Assembly (NCBI GenBank): GCA_009845645.1
Contig: VXZF01000110.1
Coordinates: forward strand, 1-9,053
Origin: Gemmatimonadota bacterium
GTDB taxonomy: Bacteria; Latescibacterota; UBA2968; UBA8231
Reading direction: 5' to 3'
DNA length: 9,053 nucleotides
The notes beneath the pieces are model-generated. The model made no database searches, was not told where the DNA came from, and saw only the letters and a list, made by a program, of their open reading frames with translations. Shown here in pieces: positions 1 through 6,378 of this stretch; within the stretch, counting starts at the first letter, position 1, and each line of letters opens with the position of its first letter. Both the position numbers and the translations under genes were made by a program.

Positions 1-1
1 G

Positions 2-1213
2 TTTTACAGCATGGACCCGCGCTACAACACTCAGCCCTTTATCACCTCGGGCACCGCGGAATTTGACTCCGACAACGAGAGCAGTTTGGTCGATTTGGTC
101 GATGACAACGACGATCAAGACAAATTCCCGGACAACGTGCGCTTCGACTTTCTCAGCGGCGATCAGCAGGTCTTTCCGGGCTGGGATCAAAACAACGACT
201 TCGTGCCCGACTTCAACCAAAACGACACGTTCGTGCGCTCGAATACCGAGCCGGACTACGAGGAGGCTTTTCTGCGGTTTTACGTCGATCGACCCGAGTT
301 TCTCTTTGGCGTCGATATGAACAACAACTTTTGGGTTGATCAATACGAAAACGACGAGGAGCCGGATTATCCGTATCGCCGGGACCATCGGGGATTCAAT
401 CTCCACCTCGGGGCCGACATTACGCCGCGGGCGCGCTTGGTGGTGGGCGCGTTGCGCGAGGGGCTGATTTCCTCGGCGCGCAAAAACGAGAGCAATTACT
501 TGATGTTTACCTATGAGCGCGATGCCCCGCGGCTGGGCCGCTTGCGGGTATTCGAGATGAGCAAGCTGGTCAAAGACGACATTCCCAACCCGCTGTTGCA
601 GTGGGCACCGGACAATACGCTGCGCGGCGGCGAGCTGACCAAGGTCGAGGACCCGCTGTTGGCGCGCGACACTTGGGTCAACCAGCTCTTTGTCGGCCAC
701 AATTTACAGGTGGCGGCGCTCTTTTTGACCACCAAGATGCACTGGCTCCACTTCGAGCAGCAGATGGAAAAGGCCCAGCGGGAGCAATACGGCTTGGCAC
801 CTTCTGACTTCTTCTTTGGCCTGATCAACAAAGCGAGCTACCGCCTCCAGCTCGGGGCGTGGTCGTTGGAGCCGCGCTGGAAGAGCGAGTTCCGCAAGCA
901 GAGCCGCAGCTTGCTGTCGCTCAACAGCCACACCAGTCTGATGGAGCTGTTTTCGGGGTTGGTGGAGACGCAGGTGTTGCAGGTGACCAAGCTCCAGGCT
1001 GGCGTGGAATACGCGATCTTCAACGACTTAGACGCCGACGCCAACGACTTCGACTCGGTGACTGTAGCCGTCCAGTTCAGCAATGAGTCCAATTACCTTG
1101 GCTATAAGCTCCGCGCCTTAGTCGGCACGAAAGTAGAGCGCAAGCAGTTCACCGGGCAGGAGGCGCGGACGACCAACGAATCTTTTGTGACGATTTACGC
1201 GGGGCTGAATTAG
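2..1213 (+). CDS. Large outer-membrane-type beta protein, C-terminal part (5' end outside window)
   Basis: The reading frame is open from base 2, and the visible 403 codons are the C-terminal part of a longer protein. The Met codon at 11 is not the start: it lies inside a segment (YSMDPRYNT) that matches residues 516-524 (YSIDPRYNT) of the paralogue at 6379, which has over 500 residues before that point. I do not recognise a named family. The sequence is rich in alternating polar and aromatic/hydrophobic strands (for example YLGYKLRALV near the end), and it ends FVTIYAGLN, compatible with a barrel-closing beta strand. An Asp/Asn-rich region at 101-349 carries three calcium-loop-like motifs. 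Against the downstream paralogue the two differ by one residue before these loops and by about nine residues near 770-800, and are otherwise collinear, at roughly 55-60% identity by eye. The TAG stop touches the ATG of the TPR gene, so the two are probably translationally coupled. Outer-membrane location is inferred; a surface-exposed or secreted beta protein is the alternative. Confidence 0.85.
   Translation, partial: FYSMDPRYNTQPFITSGTAEFDSDNESSLVDLVDDNDDQDKFPDNVRFDFLSGDQQVFPGWDQNNDFVPDFNQNDTFVRSNTEPDYEEAFLRFYVDRPEFLFGVDMNNNFWVDQYENDEEPDYPYRRDHRGFNLHLGADITPRARLVVGALREGLISSARKNESNYLMFTYERDAPRLGRLRVFEMSKLVKDDIPNPLLQWAPDNTLRGGELTKVEDPLLARDTWVNQLFVGHNLQVAALFLTTKMHWLHFEQQMEKAQREQYGLAPSDFFFGLINKASYRLQLGAWSLEPRWKSEFRKQSRSLLSLNSHTSLMELFSGLVETQVLQVTKLQAGVEYAIFNDLDADANDFDSVTVAVQFSNESNYLGYKLRALVGTKVERKQFTGQEARTTNESFVTIYAGLN
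101..349 (+). other. Three calcium-binding-type Asp/Asn loops in the first barrel protein
   Basis: Three acidic loops lie in this stretch: DDNDDQDKFPD (from 101), DQNNDFVPDFNQND (from 185) and DMNNNFWVDQYE (from 314). The second has the D-x-N-x-D-x-V-P-D spacing of thrombospondin type 3 repeats. The third fits the 12-residue EF-hand ligand spacing (D1, N3, N5, D9, E12). All three are conserved in the paralogue at 8017-8265, which suggests structural metal sites. Calcium binding is inferred from spacing only. Confidence 0.5.
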
Positions 1214-2260
1214 ATGTGCCGACTAGCCACATTGGTCCGGCGACCGTGGGTGATCCAGATCGCGCTTACTATTGGACTCCATGCGTGCGATAGTAGATCA
1301 AAAGGAGAGCAGCACTACTGGGCGGGCCACGCATACCAAGAGCAGGGCATGACGGCCAACGCCCTGCGCGAGTACCGGAGTGCGGTCGCGGCAAGGGTCG
1401 ATTTGCCCGCTGCCTATTACGCGCTCGGAGCGCTCTATGGCGAAAAGCACGAGCACGGCAAGGCCATTGCCGCGTACCGCGAGCTGTTGGCGCGCTGGCC
1501 CGGAGAAAGTCGAGCGCAGGAGTTGCTGGCGGCCCGCTATGTAGCTGCCGGGCAGCCAGCCGCAGCCGTCAGCCTCTACCGGACCCTGCTCGACCAAGGT
1601 GGCGATCCCGCCGTATTGCTCGGTCGCCTAGGCGACGCGCAGAGCCTGAGCGGCGACTTGCAGAGTGCGGCCCAGTCCTACGGCGACTTGCTGGTGCTGC
1701 GTCCCGACAGCAGCCGGGCCCGGTACCAGCTAGCGCGCATTTACGCGGCCGAAGACCGGGCCGAACCAGCTATTGCGGCCTACGTCGAGTTGTTGGCGCA
1801 AAAGACCTATGCGCGGCAAGCGGCCTTGGGGCTGGCGGATCTCCTCATTGAGTTGGACCGCCGCAGCGGCGAACTGGGTCGCGCAAGGGCGGAAGGCTGG
1901 TGGCGGCGGCAAGGACTGGTCGGGGCGGAAGCCATGCAAAAGGCGGAAGAACAGCTCGAGGCCGTGCTTGCGGAAAGTCCCGGTTCAAGCGCCGACTTGT
2001 GGGGGCTGGGTAAGCTGCTCTTCTGGCAGGGGCGTTACCAAGAGGCCCTCACTTGTGTCGCTAAGCTAGCTGAGGCTACCCCGGATGACTACCGGGTGTA
2101 CTTCTTTCTGAGCAAGCTCCACGGGTTGCTGGGCGAGGAAGAGGCCGCACGGGAGGCGTTTGCTCAGTACCAGCGCCAAGAGCAGCGCGCCAAAGTCGCC
2201 GCGCGCGTCCAAACCGAGCGGGACGTGTTGCTGAAACAATTGTCGGGGGAAATACCATGA
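1214..2260 (+). CDS. TPR-repeat protein with lipoprotein-type signal
   Basis: This 348-residue protein is built almost entirely of tetratricopeptide repeats, helical hairpins that form protein-protein scaffolds. Repeats are visible at about 32-65, 66-99, 100-132, 133-166, 167-199, 260-292 and 293-326, with the usual spacing of small residues (AYYALGALYGE followed by KAIAAYRELLARWP). A more charged, less regular stretch at 215-255 separates the first five from the last two. The N-terminus has Arg at 3, 9 and 10, a hydrophobic run at 12-22, and then LHAC at 22-25, a weak lipobox (His at -2 is unusual) with Cys25 as the probable lipidated residue. Asp26 follows, which in E. coli would favour inner-membrane retention; that rule may not hold here. 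The start directly abuts the previous stop (TAG-ATG) with no convincing Shine-Dalgarno, and the stop overlaps the next start by four bases (ATGA). Both point to coupled translation. A likely role is a periplasm-facing scaffold for the neighbouring envelope proteins; the partner is unknown. Confidence 0.85.
   Translation: MCRLATLVRRPWVIQIALTIGLHACDSRSKGEQHYWAGHAYQEQGMTANALREYRSAVAARVDLPAAYYALGALYGEKHEHGKAIAAYRELLARWPGESRAQELLAARYVAAGQPAAAVSLYRTLLDQGGDPAVLLGRLGDAQSLSGDLQSAAQSYGDLLVLRPDSSRARYQLARIYAAEDRAEPAIAAYVELLAQKTYARQAALGLADLLIELDRRSGELGRARAEGWWRRQGLVGAEAMQKAEEQLEAVLAESPGSSADLWGLGKLLFWQGRYQEALTCVAKLAEATPDDYRVYFFLSKLHGLLGEEEAAREAFAQYQRQEQRAKVAARVQTERDVLLKQLSGEIP
2245..2250 (+). promoter_or_regulatory. 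Probable ribosome binding site for the first 682-residue exported protein
   Basis: GGGGGA lies six bases before the ATG at 2257, inside the last codons of the TPR gene. Together with the ATGA stop/start overlap it supports this start and translational coupling. Confidence 0.45.
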
Positions 2261-4305
2261 GAGCTGCGTTGCTGATTGGGGTTTTAACTGCGTGCTTGGT
2301 GCAGCCGCTAGCGGCCCGACAGGTTCTGCTGATCGGACAGGACGGGCAAATCTCGTGGACCGGGAAGGTCGAGGGGGCCGAGGGCATTTCGACAATCCAG
2401 CCCGAGCACCGCTCCTTTCTCGATCCCAACGTCACCGAAATAGGCTATGCGCCGGCCGATTTGATCGAGTTTAAAAGTGTGGATTTTTCGGGCAGCATCC
2501 TGCCGCGGCGAGTGGGTGCCGAGCAGAACTTGGCCGCAGAGGTGCTGGATCGAGGTGGCTCGTTGCGCGCACCGACCGTCTTCGATCTGACCGCCTTGCA
2601 GCTACAGGTGATTTTCGAGGATATGCTCGCGGCCGATCCGACCGGGCAGGCATTCGAGCGCAAAGAAGACGACATTTTGGGGACCCAGCTTATTCTCGAC
2701 TTAGGCGCGCGCTTTGGGGTCAACCGGCTGCGCTTTTTTCCGCGCAACACGATCTTTGCCTCGCCCGGCACCCCCTTTCAAAATGACTTCTTGAAAAACT
2801 TTGAAGTGGAGATCAACGACGGCTTGGTGCTGACCAGCTCGGGCAACCCGATCTGGGAAACCTATACCGTGCGCAACGACAACAGCGACCGGATCACCGA
2901 AGTGTTCATCGAGCCGCCGCGCTACATTCGCTTCATCCGCCTGCGGGCCACATCGGCCATTCCTTTTGAGATCGAGAAGCTCCAGGTCTTTGGCGAGGGA
3001 TTTTTTCCGACGGCGCGCTACATCTCGCCGATCATCGACATGGGCAGCCCGGCCAATTGGGGCCTCATCCGCACCTTGCAGCAGCAAGTAGGGGCTGCGG
3101 ACTTGGCCGACATACAGTTGCGCACCCGCAGTGGCCACGATCCCAGTCCCTTGGCGTACACCCGCAAGCAGGTGGCCCTGCAAGACGCCCCTGAGATCCC
3201 GTCGTCCGTGGATAATCCGGACGAGCCGCTGTTGCGCAAGGAGTACTTAAAGCTGCCCGAGCGCGGGCGTCAGGGCGACGATTGGGAGCGCGGCTCAGTG
3301 CGCGACGACTTGGCAAACTGGAGTCCGTGGACTTCGCCTTATGCGCTGGAAGAGTTGGCCGCGGGCACGCAGATTCTCTCGCCCGGTCCCAGCCGCTATT
3401 TCCAATTTCGCGTGGAATTCCAGAGCCAGCACTTGGAGGCGAGTCACATTCTGCAGCAGATCGCGCTCGAGTTTTCCGCGCCGCCGCTGGCCGACGCCCT
3501 CGTCGGAGAGATCTTCCCCCGCGAGGTGCCTGCTGCCGCGGACGTGCCCTTTGTGTACGCGGTGCGGGCGGAGATGGAAAGCGATTACGTGCAGGGCTTC
3601 AACAGCTTTGAGGTGTTTACGCCGAGTCGCGTGGGCCGCGTCGAGCGGATCGAAATCATCGACGCCAGCGGCGAGCAGGTGCTTGACCACGCTTTTGCGG
3701 TCACCGATGGAGTCACAACCGAAGGCGAGGTTGCCATCACCGCCATTGACGACCAGCGCTTTGCGGTGAGTTTTCCGGCCATCAACCAGCACGACGCCGT
3801 GCTGAAAATCCATTTCGCCAGCCGGGTGCTGGCCTTTAGCACCCGCTTTGGCGGCCGTGCCTTATTGCTAGAAGAGGATGCCTTTCAGGGCATTTCTCCG
3901 GGCAACGCGACCTTTTTGGCGGAAGGCGACGTGGCGACCGAATCGGGGACGACCGTGTTGAGCCGCGCGGTGAACGAGGGCAGCTTGATTGGCAATTTCG
4001 CCCTCGGCAGCGAAGTCTTGACGCCCAATGGGGATGATGTGAACGATGTCCTCGACGTGAACTTCGAGGTGCTGGCGGTCATCGGCAAAGCGCGGATTGT
4101 GATCGACCTGTGGGATTTAGGGGGCCGACGGGTGCGCCGCCTCTTTGACGCCGAGGGTCAAAACGGCGTGTACGACGCCGTGCATTGGGACGGCACGGAC
4201 GAGCGAGGCCAGCGCGTCGCGCCCGGTATCTACTTGGTGCGGATTGAGGTGGAAGGGGATGCGCGCAGCGGGCAGACGGTGGAACCCTTGGGCGTGGCGT
4301 ACTGA
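2257..4305 (+). CDS. Exported multidomain protein with discoidin-like region and FlgD/type IX-like C-terminal Ig domain
   Basis: A 682-residue exported protein. Residues 1-20 form a signal peptide (MR, a hydrophobic run, then PLAA before Arg21). A lipobox-like LTAC at 10-13 makes a lipoprotein possible but less likely, because hydrophobic residues continue past it. Residues about 115-246 look like a discoidin (F5/8 type C) fold: LILDLGARFGVNRLRFFPR near the start and IRFIRLRA...EKLQVFGEGF at its end. The middle holds RTRSGHDPSP (289-298), NWSPWTSPY (354-362) and SPGPSRYFQFR (375-385), then beta-rich sequence. From about 585 comes the tail domain: LTPNGDDVND (588-597), a strand with IDLWDLGGRRVRRLFD, HWDGTDERG (643-651) and PGIYLVRI (656-663), ending LGVAY. 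Such tails occur on FlgD-type Ig domains and on type IX-secreted or gliding-associated proteins. It is a diverged paralogue of the next gene, roughly one third identical by eye. I infer a surface-displayed or secreted product; its enzyme activity, if any, is not visible. Confidence 0.85.
   Translation: MRAALLIGVLTACLVQPLAARQVLLIGQDGQISWTGKVEGAEGISTIQPEHRSFLDPNVTEIGYAPADLIEFKSVDFSGSILPRRVGAEQNLAAEVLDRGGSLRAPTVFDLTALQLQVIFEDMLAADPTGQAFERKEDDILGTQLILDLGARFGVNRLRFFPRNTIFASPGTPFQNDFLKNFEVEINDGLVLTSSGNPIWETYTVRNDNSDRITEVFIEPPRYIRFIRLRATSAIPFEIEKLQVFGEGFFPTARYISPIIDMGSPANWGLIRTLQQQVGAADLADIQLRTRSGHDPSPLAYTRKQVALQDAPEIPSSVDNPDEPLLRKEYLKLPERGRQGDDWERGSVRDDLANWSPWTSPYALEELAAGTQILSPGPSRYFQFRVEFQSQHLEASHILQQIALEFSAPPLADALVGEIFPREVPAAADVPFVYAVRAEMESDYVQGFNSFEVFTPSRVGRVERIEIIDASGEQVLDHAFAVTDGVTTEGEVAITAIDDQRFAVSFPAINQHDAVLKIHFASRVLAFSTRFGGRALLLEEDAFQGISPGNATFLAEGDVATESGTTVLSRAVNEGSLIGNFALGSEVLTPNGDDVNDVLDVNFEVLAVIGKARIVIDLWDLGGRRVRRLFDAEGQNGVYDAVHWDGTDERGQRVAPGIYLVRIEVEGDARSGQTVEPLGVAY
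2599..2994 (+). other. Discoidin (F5/8 type C)-like region, first exported protein
   Basis: Residues about 115-246 of the protein at 2257. The ILDLGARFGVNRLRFFPR strand pair, followed some 60 residues later by RYIRFIRLRA and the closing FEIEKLQVFGEG, is the pattern of discoidin-type jelly rolls, many of which bind glycans or lipids. The paralogue has the matching MHLGAELPINRIRFFPR and FEIYGEGF. The boundaries are approximate, and ligand binding is a family-level expectation only. Confidence 0.5.
4009..4302 (+). other. C-terminal FlgD/gliding-type Ig domain, first exported protein
   Basis: Residues about 585-682. The motif order LTPNGDDVND, IDLWDLGGRRVRRLFD, HWDGTDERG, PGIYLVRI is that of the FlgD Ig-like and gliding-motility C-terminal domains. 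The protein ends in LGVAY, and the paralogue ends in VGVAY. In type IX systems such tails direct transport across the outer membrane; that role here is inferred. Confidence 0.65.
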
Positions 4306-4308
4306 ACG

Positions 4309-4315
4309 AAAGGAG
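4309..4315 (+). promoter_or_regulatory. Strong Shine-Dalgarno that fixes a GTG start
   Basis: AAAGGAG in the 15-base gap lies five bases before the GTG at 4321. It is the best ribosome binding site in the window. It favours GTG 4321 over the in-frame ATG at 4342, which would also remove the charged n-region (RIER) of the signal peptide. Confidence 0.8.
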
Positions 4316-4320
4316 ACGTC

Positions 4321-6369
4321 GTGCTGAATCGAATAGAGCGGATGGGCTTGCTAGTGGTGGTCTTAGCGACCAGCGCGTGGGGCCGCGGCGAGTTCCGCCT
4401 CGGCGGCGCGGACGGCAATTCTTGGCAGGTACTGGTCGCCGAGCAGACGGCTGCGTACGTGCTGCTCGACGCCGAGGGTGGCATCGTCGAGGAGGTGACC
4501 ATTGGCGCGGTGGACGAAGAGGTCAGTGTGCGCTTCAACACTGCGGGTGTCGATACGTTGATCGACTTTGCCGACGGCGGCCTGCGCCCGGTGTACATCG
4601 ATCCGAGCGACAATCTGGCGCTGTCGATCAAGGAGCGCCAAGGGCACTTTTACACGGCCAGCATTTACGGCCATACGCACTTGGTAACCGACTCCCAGCC
4701 CTTGCAGTTTCTCATCGACGGCGATCCGACGACCGCCATGCTAGTTCGGGTACCCGAGCCGCCGCGCTTGGCCGGTCGCAACAACCCCGGAGTGGTCAAA
4801 AACAATGTCATGCACTTGGGGGCCGAGTTGCCCATCAACCGCATCCGCTTCTTCCCCCGGCCTGGGTTTGAGGACAATTACTTGGCGTGGTACGAAATCG
4901 GCGTGGCCGACCACACCGGGCCGTTTTGGGACAGCAACTTCGACCGCAGCCAGCGCGGCAAGCGTTGGTACATGGTTATCGACGCGGCCTTGGGCGCGCC
5001 CAACGATCCGGCCTTTGACATCTTGGCGCGCAACCGCGAGAGCCTCGACGTGGTGGTGGATTTGCGCTTTCCGACCCGCGACCTCAAGTGGATTGCCATC
5101 CGCCCGCTCGACCCCGAACGCGACTGGGAAATTGCCGAGTTCGAAATCTATGGCGAGGGCTTTGTGACTCGGACGACCTACCGCACCCCGATCATGGATT
5201 TTGGCCGCGAGGTCGCGTGGAGCAAAATTCGCTGGCAAGGAGAGGTGCCTGAGGGAACCCAGCTTTTGCTCCGCACCCGCACGGGCAACACGCCGCAGCC
5301 CAACATCTACCGGGTCATCGGCCCGACCGGCACCCTCGAAGTATCGACCCTCGACGACTACCTGACCCAGCTCGACCGCCGGCGGTGGAACGACGTGGAA
5401 TTGGGCTACGACCTAGAAAATTGGAGCCCGTGGTCCGCGCCCTATGAGTTCGCGGCTGGATTGCGGCATACTGAACTGCCAGCGGATTTGTGGCAGGACG
5501 GCACGCCCGTGCTCTCGCCGAGTCCGGCGCGCTACTTCCAGCTAGAGGCCATCCTGTTCGCCAGCGGCGACGCGGCTCCGCGCATCGACGACATGTCGCT
5601 GCTGTTTTCCGAGGATCCAGTGGCCCAAGAGGTGATTGGGGAGATCTGGCCGATTGCCACGCAGAGCTTTGCGGCTGAAACCTTCACCTATGTGGTGCGC
5701 CCGGTTTTGCGCGCCAGTGACTTGGGCTTTGACCGGCTGGAGATTTTTACCCAGATCCCGGTCGAGCGGGTGCATTCGGTGCTCATCGACGGCGAGGAGA
5801 TCAGCGACCGCTTCCCGCCCGAGATTGAGGACGACCGCCTGATCGTCTCATTCGACCGCTTGGTGGGGCCGCGCGACAACGAGAAGCGAATCGAGGTGGT
5901 TTTTGACGCCAAGGTTCTGCGCTTTGGCGCGGATTTCAGAAGCTGGGTGTACGACAGCGCCGAACCCGAACTCAAGCAGCAAGTTGCCCCAGGCAACGCA
6001 ACGTTCCGCTTTAGCGGCGACGTAGTATCGGTGCGCACGCCCATGGGCGGCGGCCTCATCAGCAGCGTGCAGGCCACGCCAGCGACCTTTACGCCCAACG
6101 GCGACGGCGTCAACGACCACGTAGCGATTGCATACGAATTGCGCGATTTGGAGAGCCTGCGGCAGATCCGCTTGCGGATATACGATCTGTCCGGGCGACT
6201 GGTGCGCCAAGTTGCGACTAACACCGGCAGCGGCAGCTTTGCCCAAACTTGGAATGGGCGCGACGAAGAGGGCGCACTCGTGCCGCCCGGCATGTATCTC
6301 TATCAGCTCGATTGGGACACCGACAAGGGCCGCGAAGTGGCCAACGGTGTGGTGGGTGTGGCGTACTAG
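4321..6369 (+). CDS. Second exported multidomain protein with discoidin-like region and FlgD/type IX-like tail
   Basis: Exactly 682 residues, the same length as its upstream paralogue. The signal peptide is residues 1 to about 21 (MLNRIER, then GLLVVVLATSAWG). The discoidin-like region spans about 125-278: NVMHLGAELPINRIRFFPR at 162-180 and IAEFEIYGEGF at 271-281. This is followed by RTRTGNTPQP (318-327), NWSPWSAPY (367-375) and SPSPARYFQLEA (399-410). A beta-rich stretch (about 455-535) leads to APGNATF (556-562), a motif shared with the paralogue as SPGNATF. The tail opens FTPNGDGVND (590-599), continues RIYDLSGRLVRQ, TWNGRDEEG and PPGMYLYQLDW, and ends GVVGVAY. Its TPNGDGVND matches the gliding-motility tail consensus as I recall it better than the paralogue's TPNGDDVND. 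GTG is the start, chosen on the upstream AAAGGAG. The product is probably secreted or displayed on the surface, possibly binding glycans. No catalytic motif is recognised. Confidence 0.85.
   Translation: MLNRIERMGLLVVVLATSAWGRGEFRLGGADGNSWQVLVAEQTAAYVLLDAEGGIVEEVTIGAVDEEVSVRFNTAGVDTLIDFADGGLRPVYIDPSDNLALSIKERQGHFYTASIYGHTHLVTDSQPLQFLIDGDPTTAMLVRVPEPPRLAGRNNPGVVKNNVMHLGAELPINRIRFFPRPGFEDNYLAWYEIGVADHTGPFWDSNFDRSQRGKRWYMVIDAALGAPNDPAFDILARNRESLDVVVDLRFPTRDLKWIAIRPLDPERDWEIAEFEIYGEGFVTRTTYRTPIMDFGREVAWSKIRWQGEVPEGTQLLLRTRTGNTPQPNIYRVIGPTGTLEVSTLDDYLTQLDRRRWNDVELGYDLENWSPWSAPYEFAAGLRHTELPADLWQDGTPVLSPSPARYFQLEAILFASGDAAPRIDDMSLLFSEDPVAQEVIGEIWPIATQSFAAETFTYVVRPVLRASDLGFDRLEIFTQIPVERVHSVLIDGEEISDRFPPEIEDDRLIVSFDRLVGPRDNEKRIEVVFDAKVLRFGADFRSWVYDSAEPELKQQVAPGNATFRFSGDVVSVRTPMGGGLISSVQATPATFTPNGDGVNDHVAIAYELRDLESLRQIRLRIYDLSGRLVRQVATNTGSGSFAQTWNGRDEEGALVPPGMYLYQLDWDTDKGREVANGVVGVAY
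4693..5154 (+). other. Discoidin (F5/8 type C)-like region, second exported protein
   Basis: Residues about 125-278 of the protein at 4321. LIDGDPTTAM (131-140) resembles the 'ID-GD-x-T' entry of discoidin domains. It is followed by HLGAELPINRIRFFPRPGF and then LKWIAIRPLD and AEFEIYGEG. A charged insertion around 200-240 (SNFDRSQRGKRW) is longer than in the upstream paralogue. Boundaries are approximate. Confidence 0.5.
6070..6366 (+). other. C-terminal FlgD/gliding-type Ig domain, second exported protein
   Basis: Residues about 584-682. TPATFTPNGDGVND, then RIYDLSGRLVRQV, TWNGRDEEG and PGMYLYQLDW follow the order seen in FlgD Ig-like and type IX-associated tails. The end GVVGVAY matches the paralogue's PLGVAY. 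Confidence 0.7.
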
Positions 6370-6372
6370 GCT

Positions 6373-6376
6373 GGAG
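6373..6376 (+). promoter_or_regulatory. GGAG near the start of the 3' barrel gene; leaves the start uncertain
   Basis: GGAG lies only two bases before the ATG at 6379, too close for an ideal ribosome binding site. It is eight bases before an in-frame TTG at 6385. Coupling to the stop at 6367-6369 could explain use of the ATG. The choice changes the product by two residues only. Confidence 0.35.
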
Positions 6377-6378
6377 AA

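Noticed and set aside
11..13. ATG at 11 as the start of the first gene
   Set aside because: The frame is open upstream to the window edge, and the Met falls inside a segment matching residues 516-524 of the full-length paralogue, so it is internal.
601..931. Overlapping frames within the first gene and the matching frames at 8354-8807
   Set aside because: They recur at matching places only because the underlying barrel genes are paralogues. Their own translations are low-complexity Arg/Ala-rich with no sign of selection.
2287..2295. LTAC lipobox in the first 682-residue protein
   Set aside because: The cysteine would be at residue 13 with hydrophobic sequence continuing to residue 20. A normal signal peptidase I site after PLAA fits better, though lipidation is not excluded.
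4163..4181. Inverted repeat ACGGCGT-GTACG-ACGCCGT as a terminator or operator
   Set aside because: It lies inside the tail domain of a well-supported gene, has no T-run, and a 7-base stem is expected by chance in this composition.
4306..4320. Promoter or terminator between the two 682-residue genes
   Set aside because: The gap is only 15 bases and is taken up by a Shine-Dalgarno and spacer. No other gap in the window is longer.
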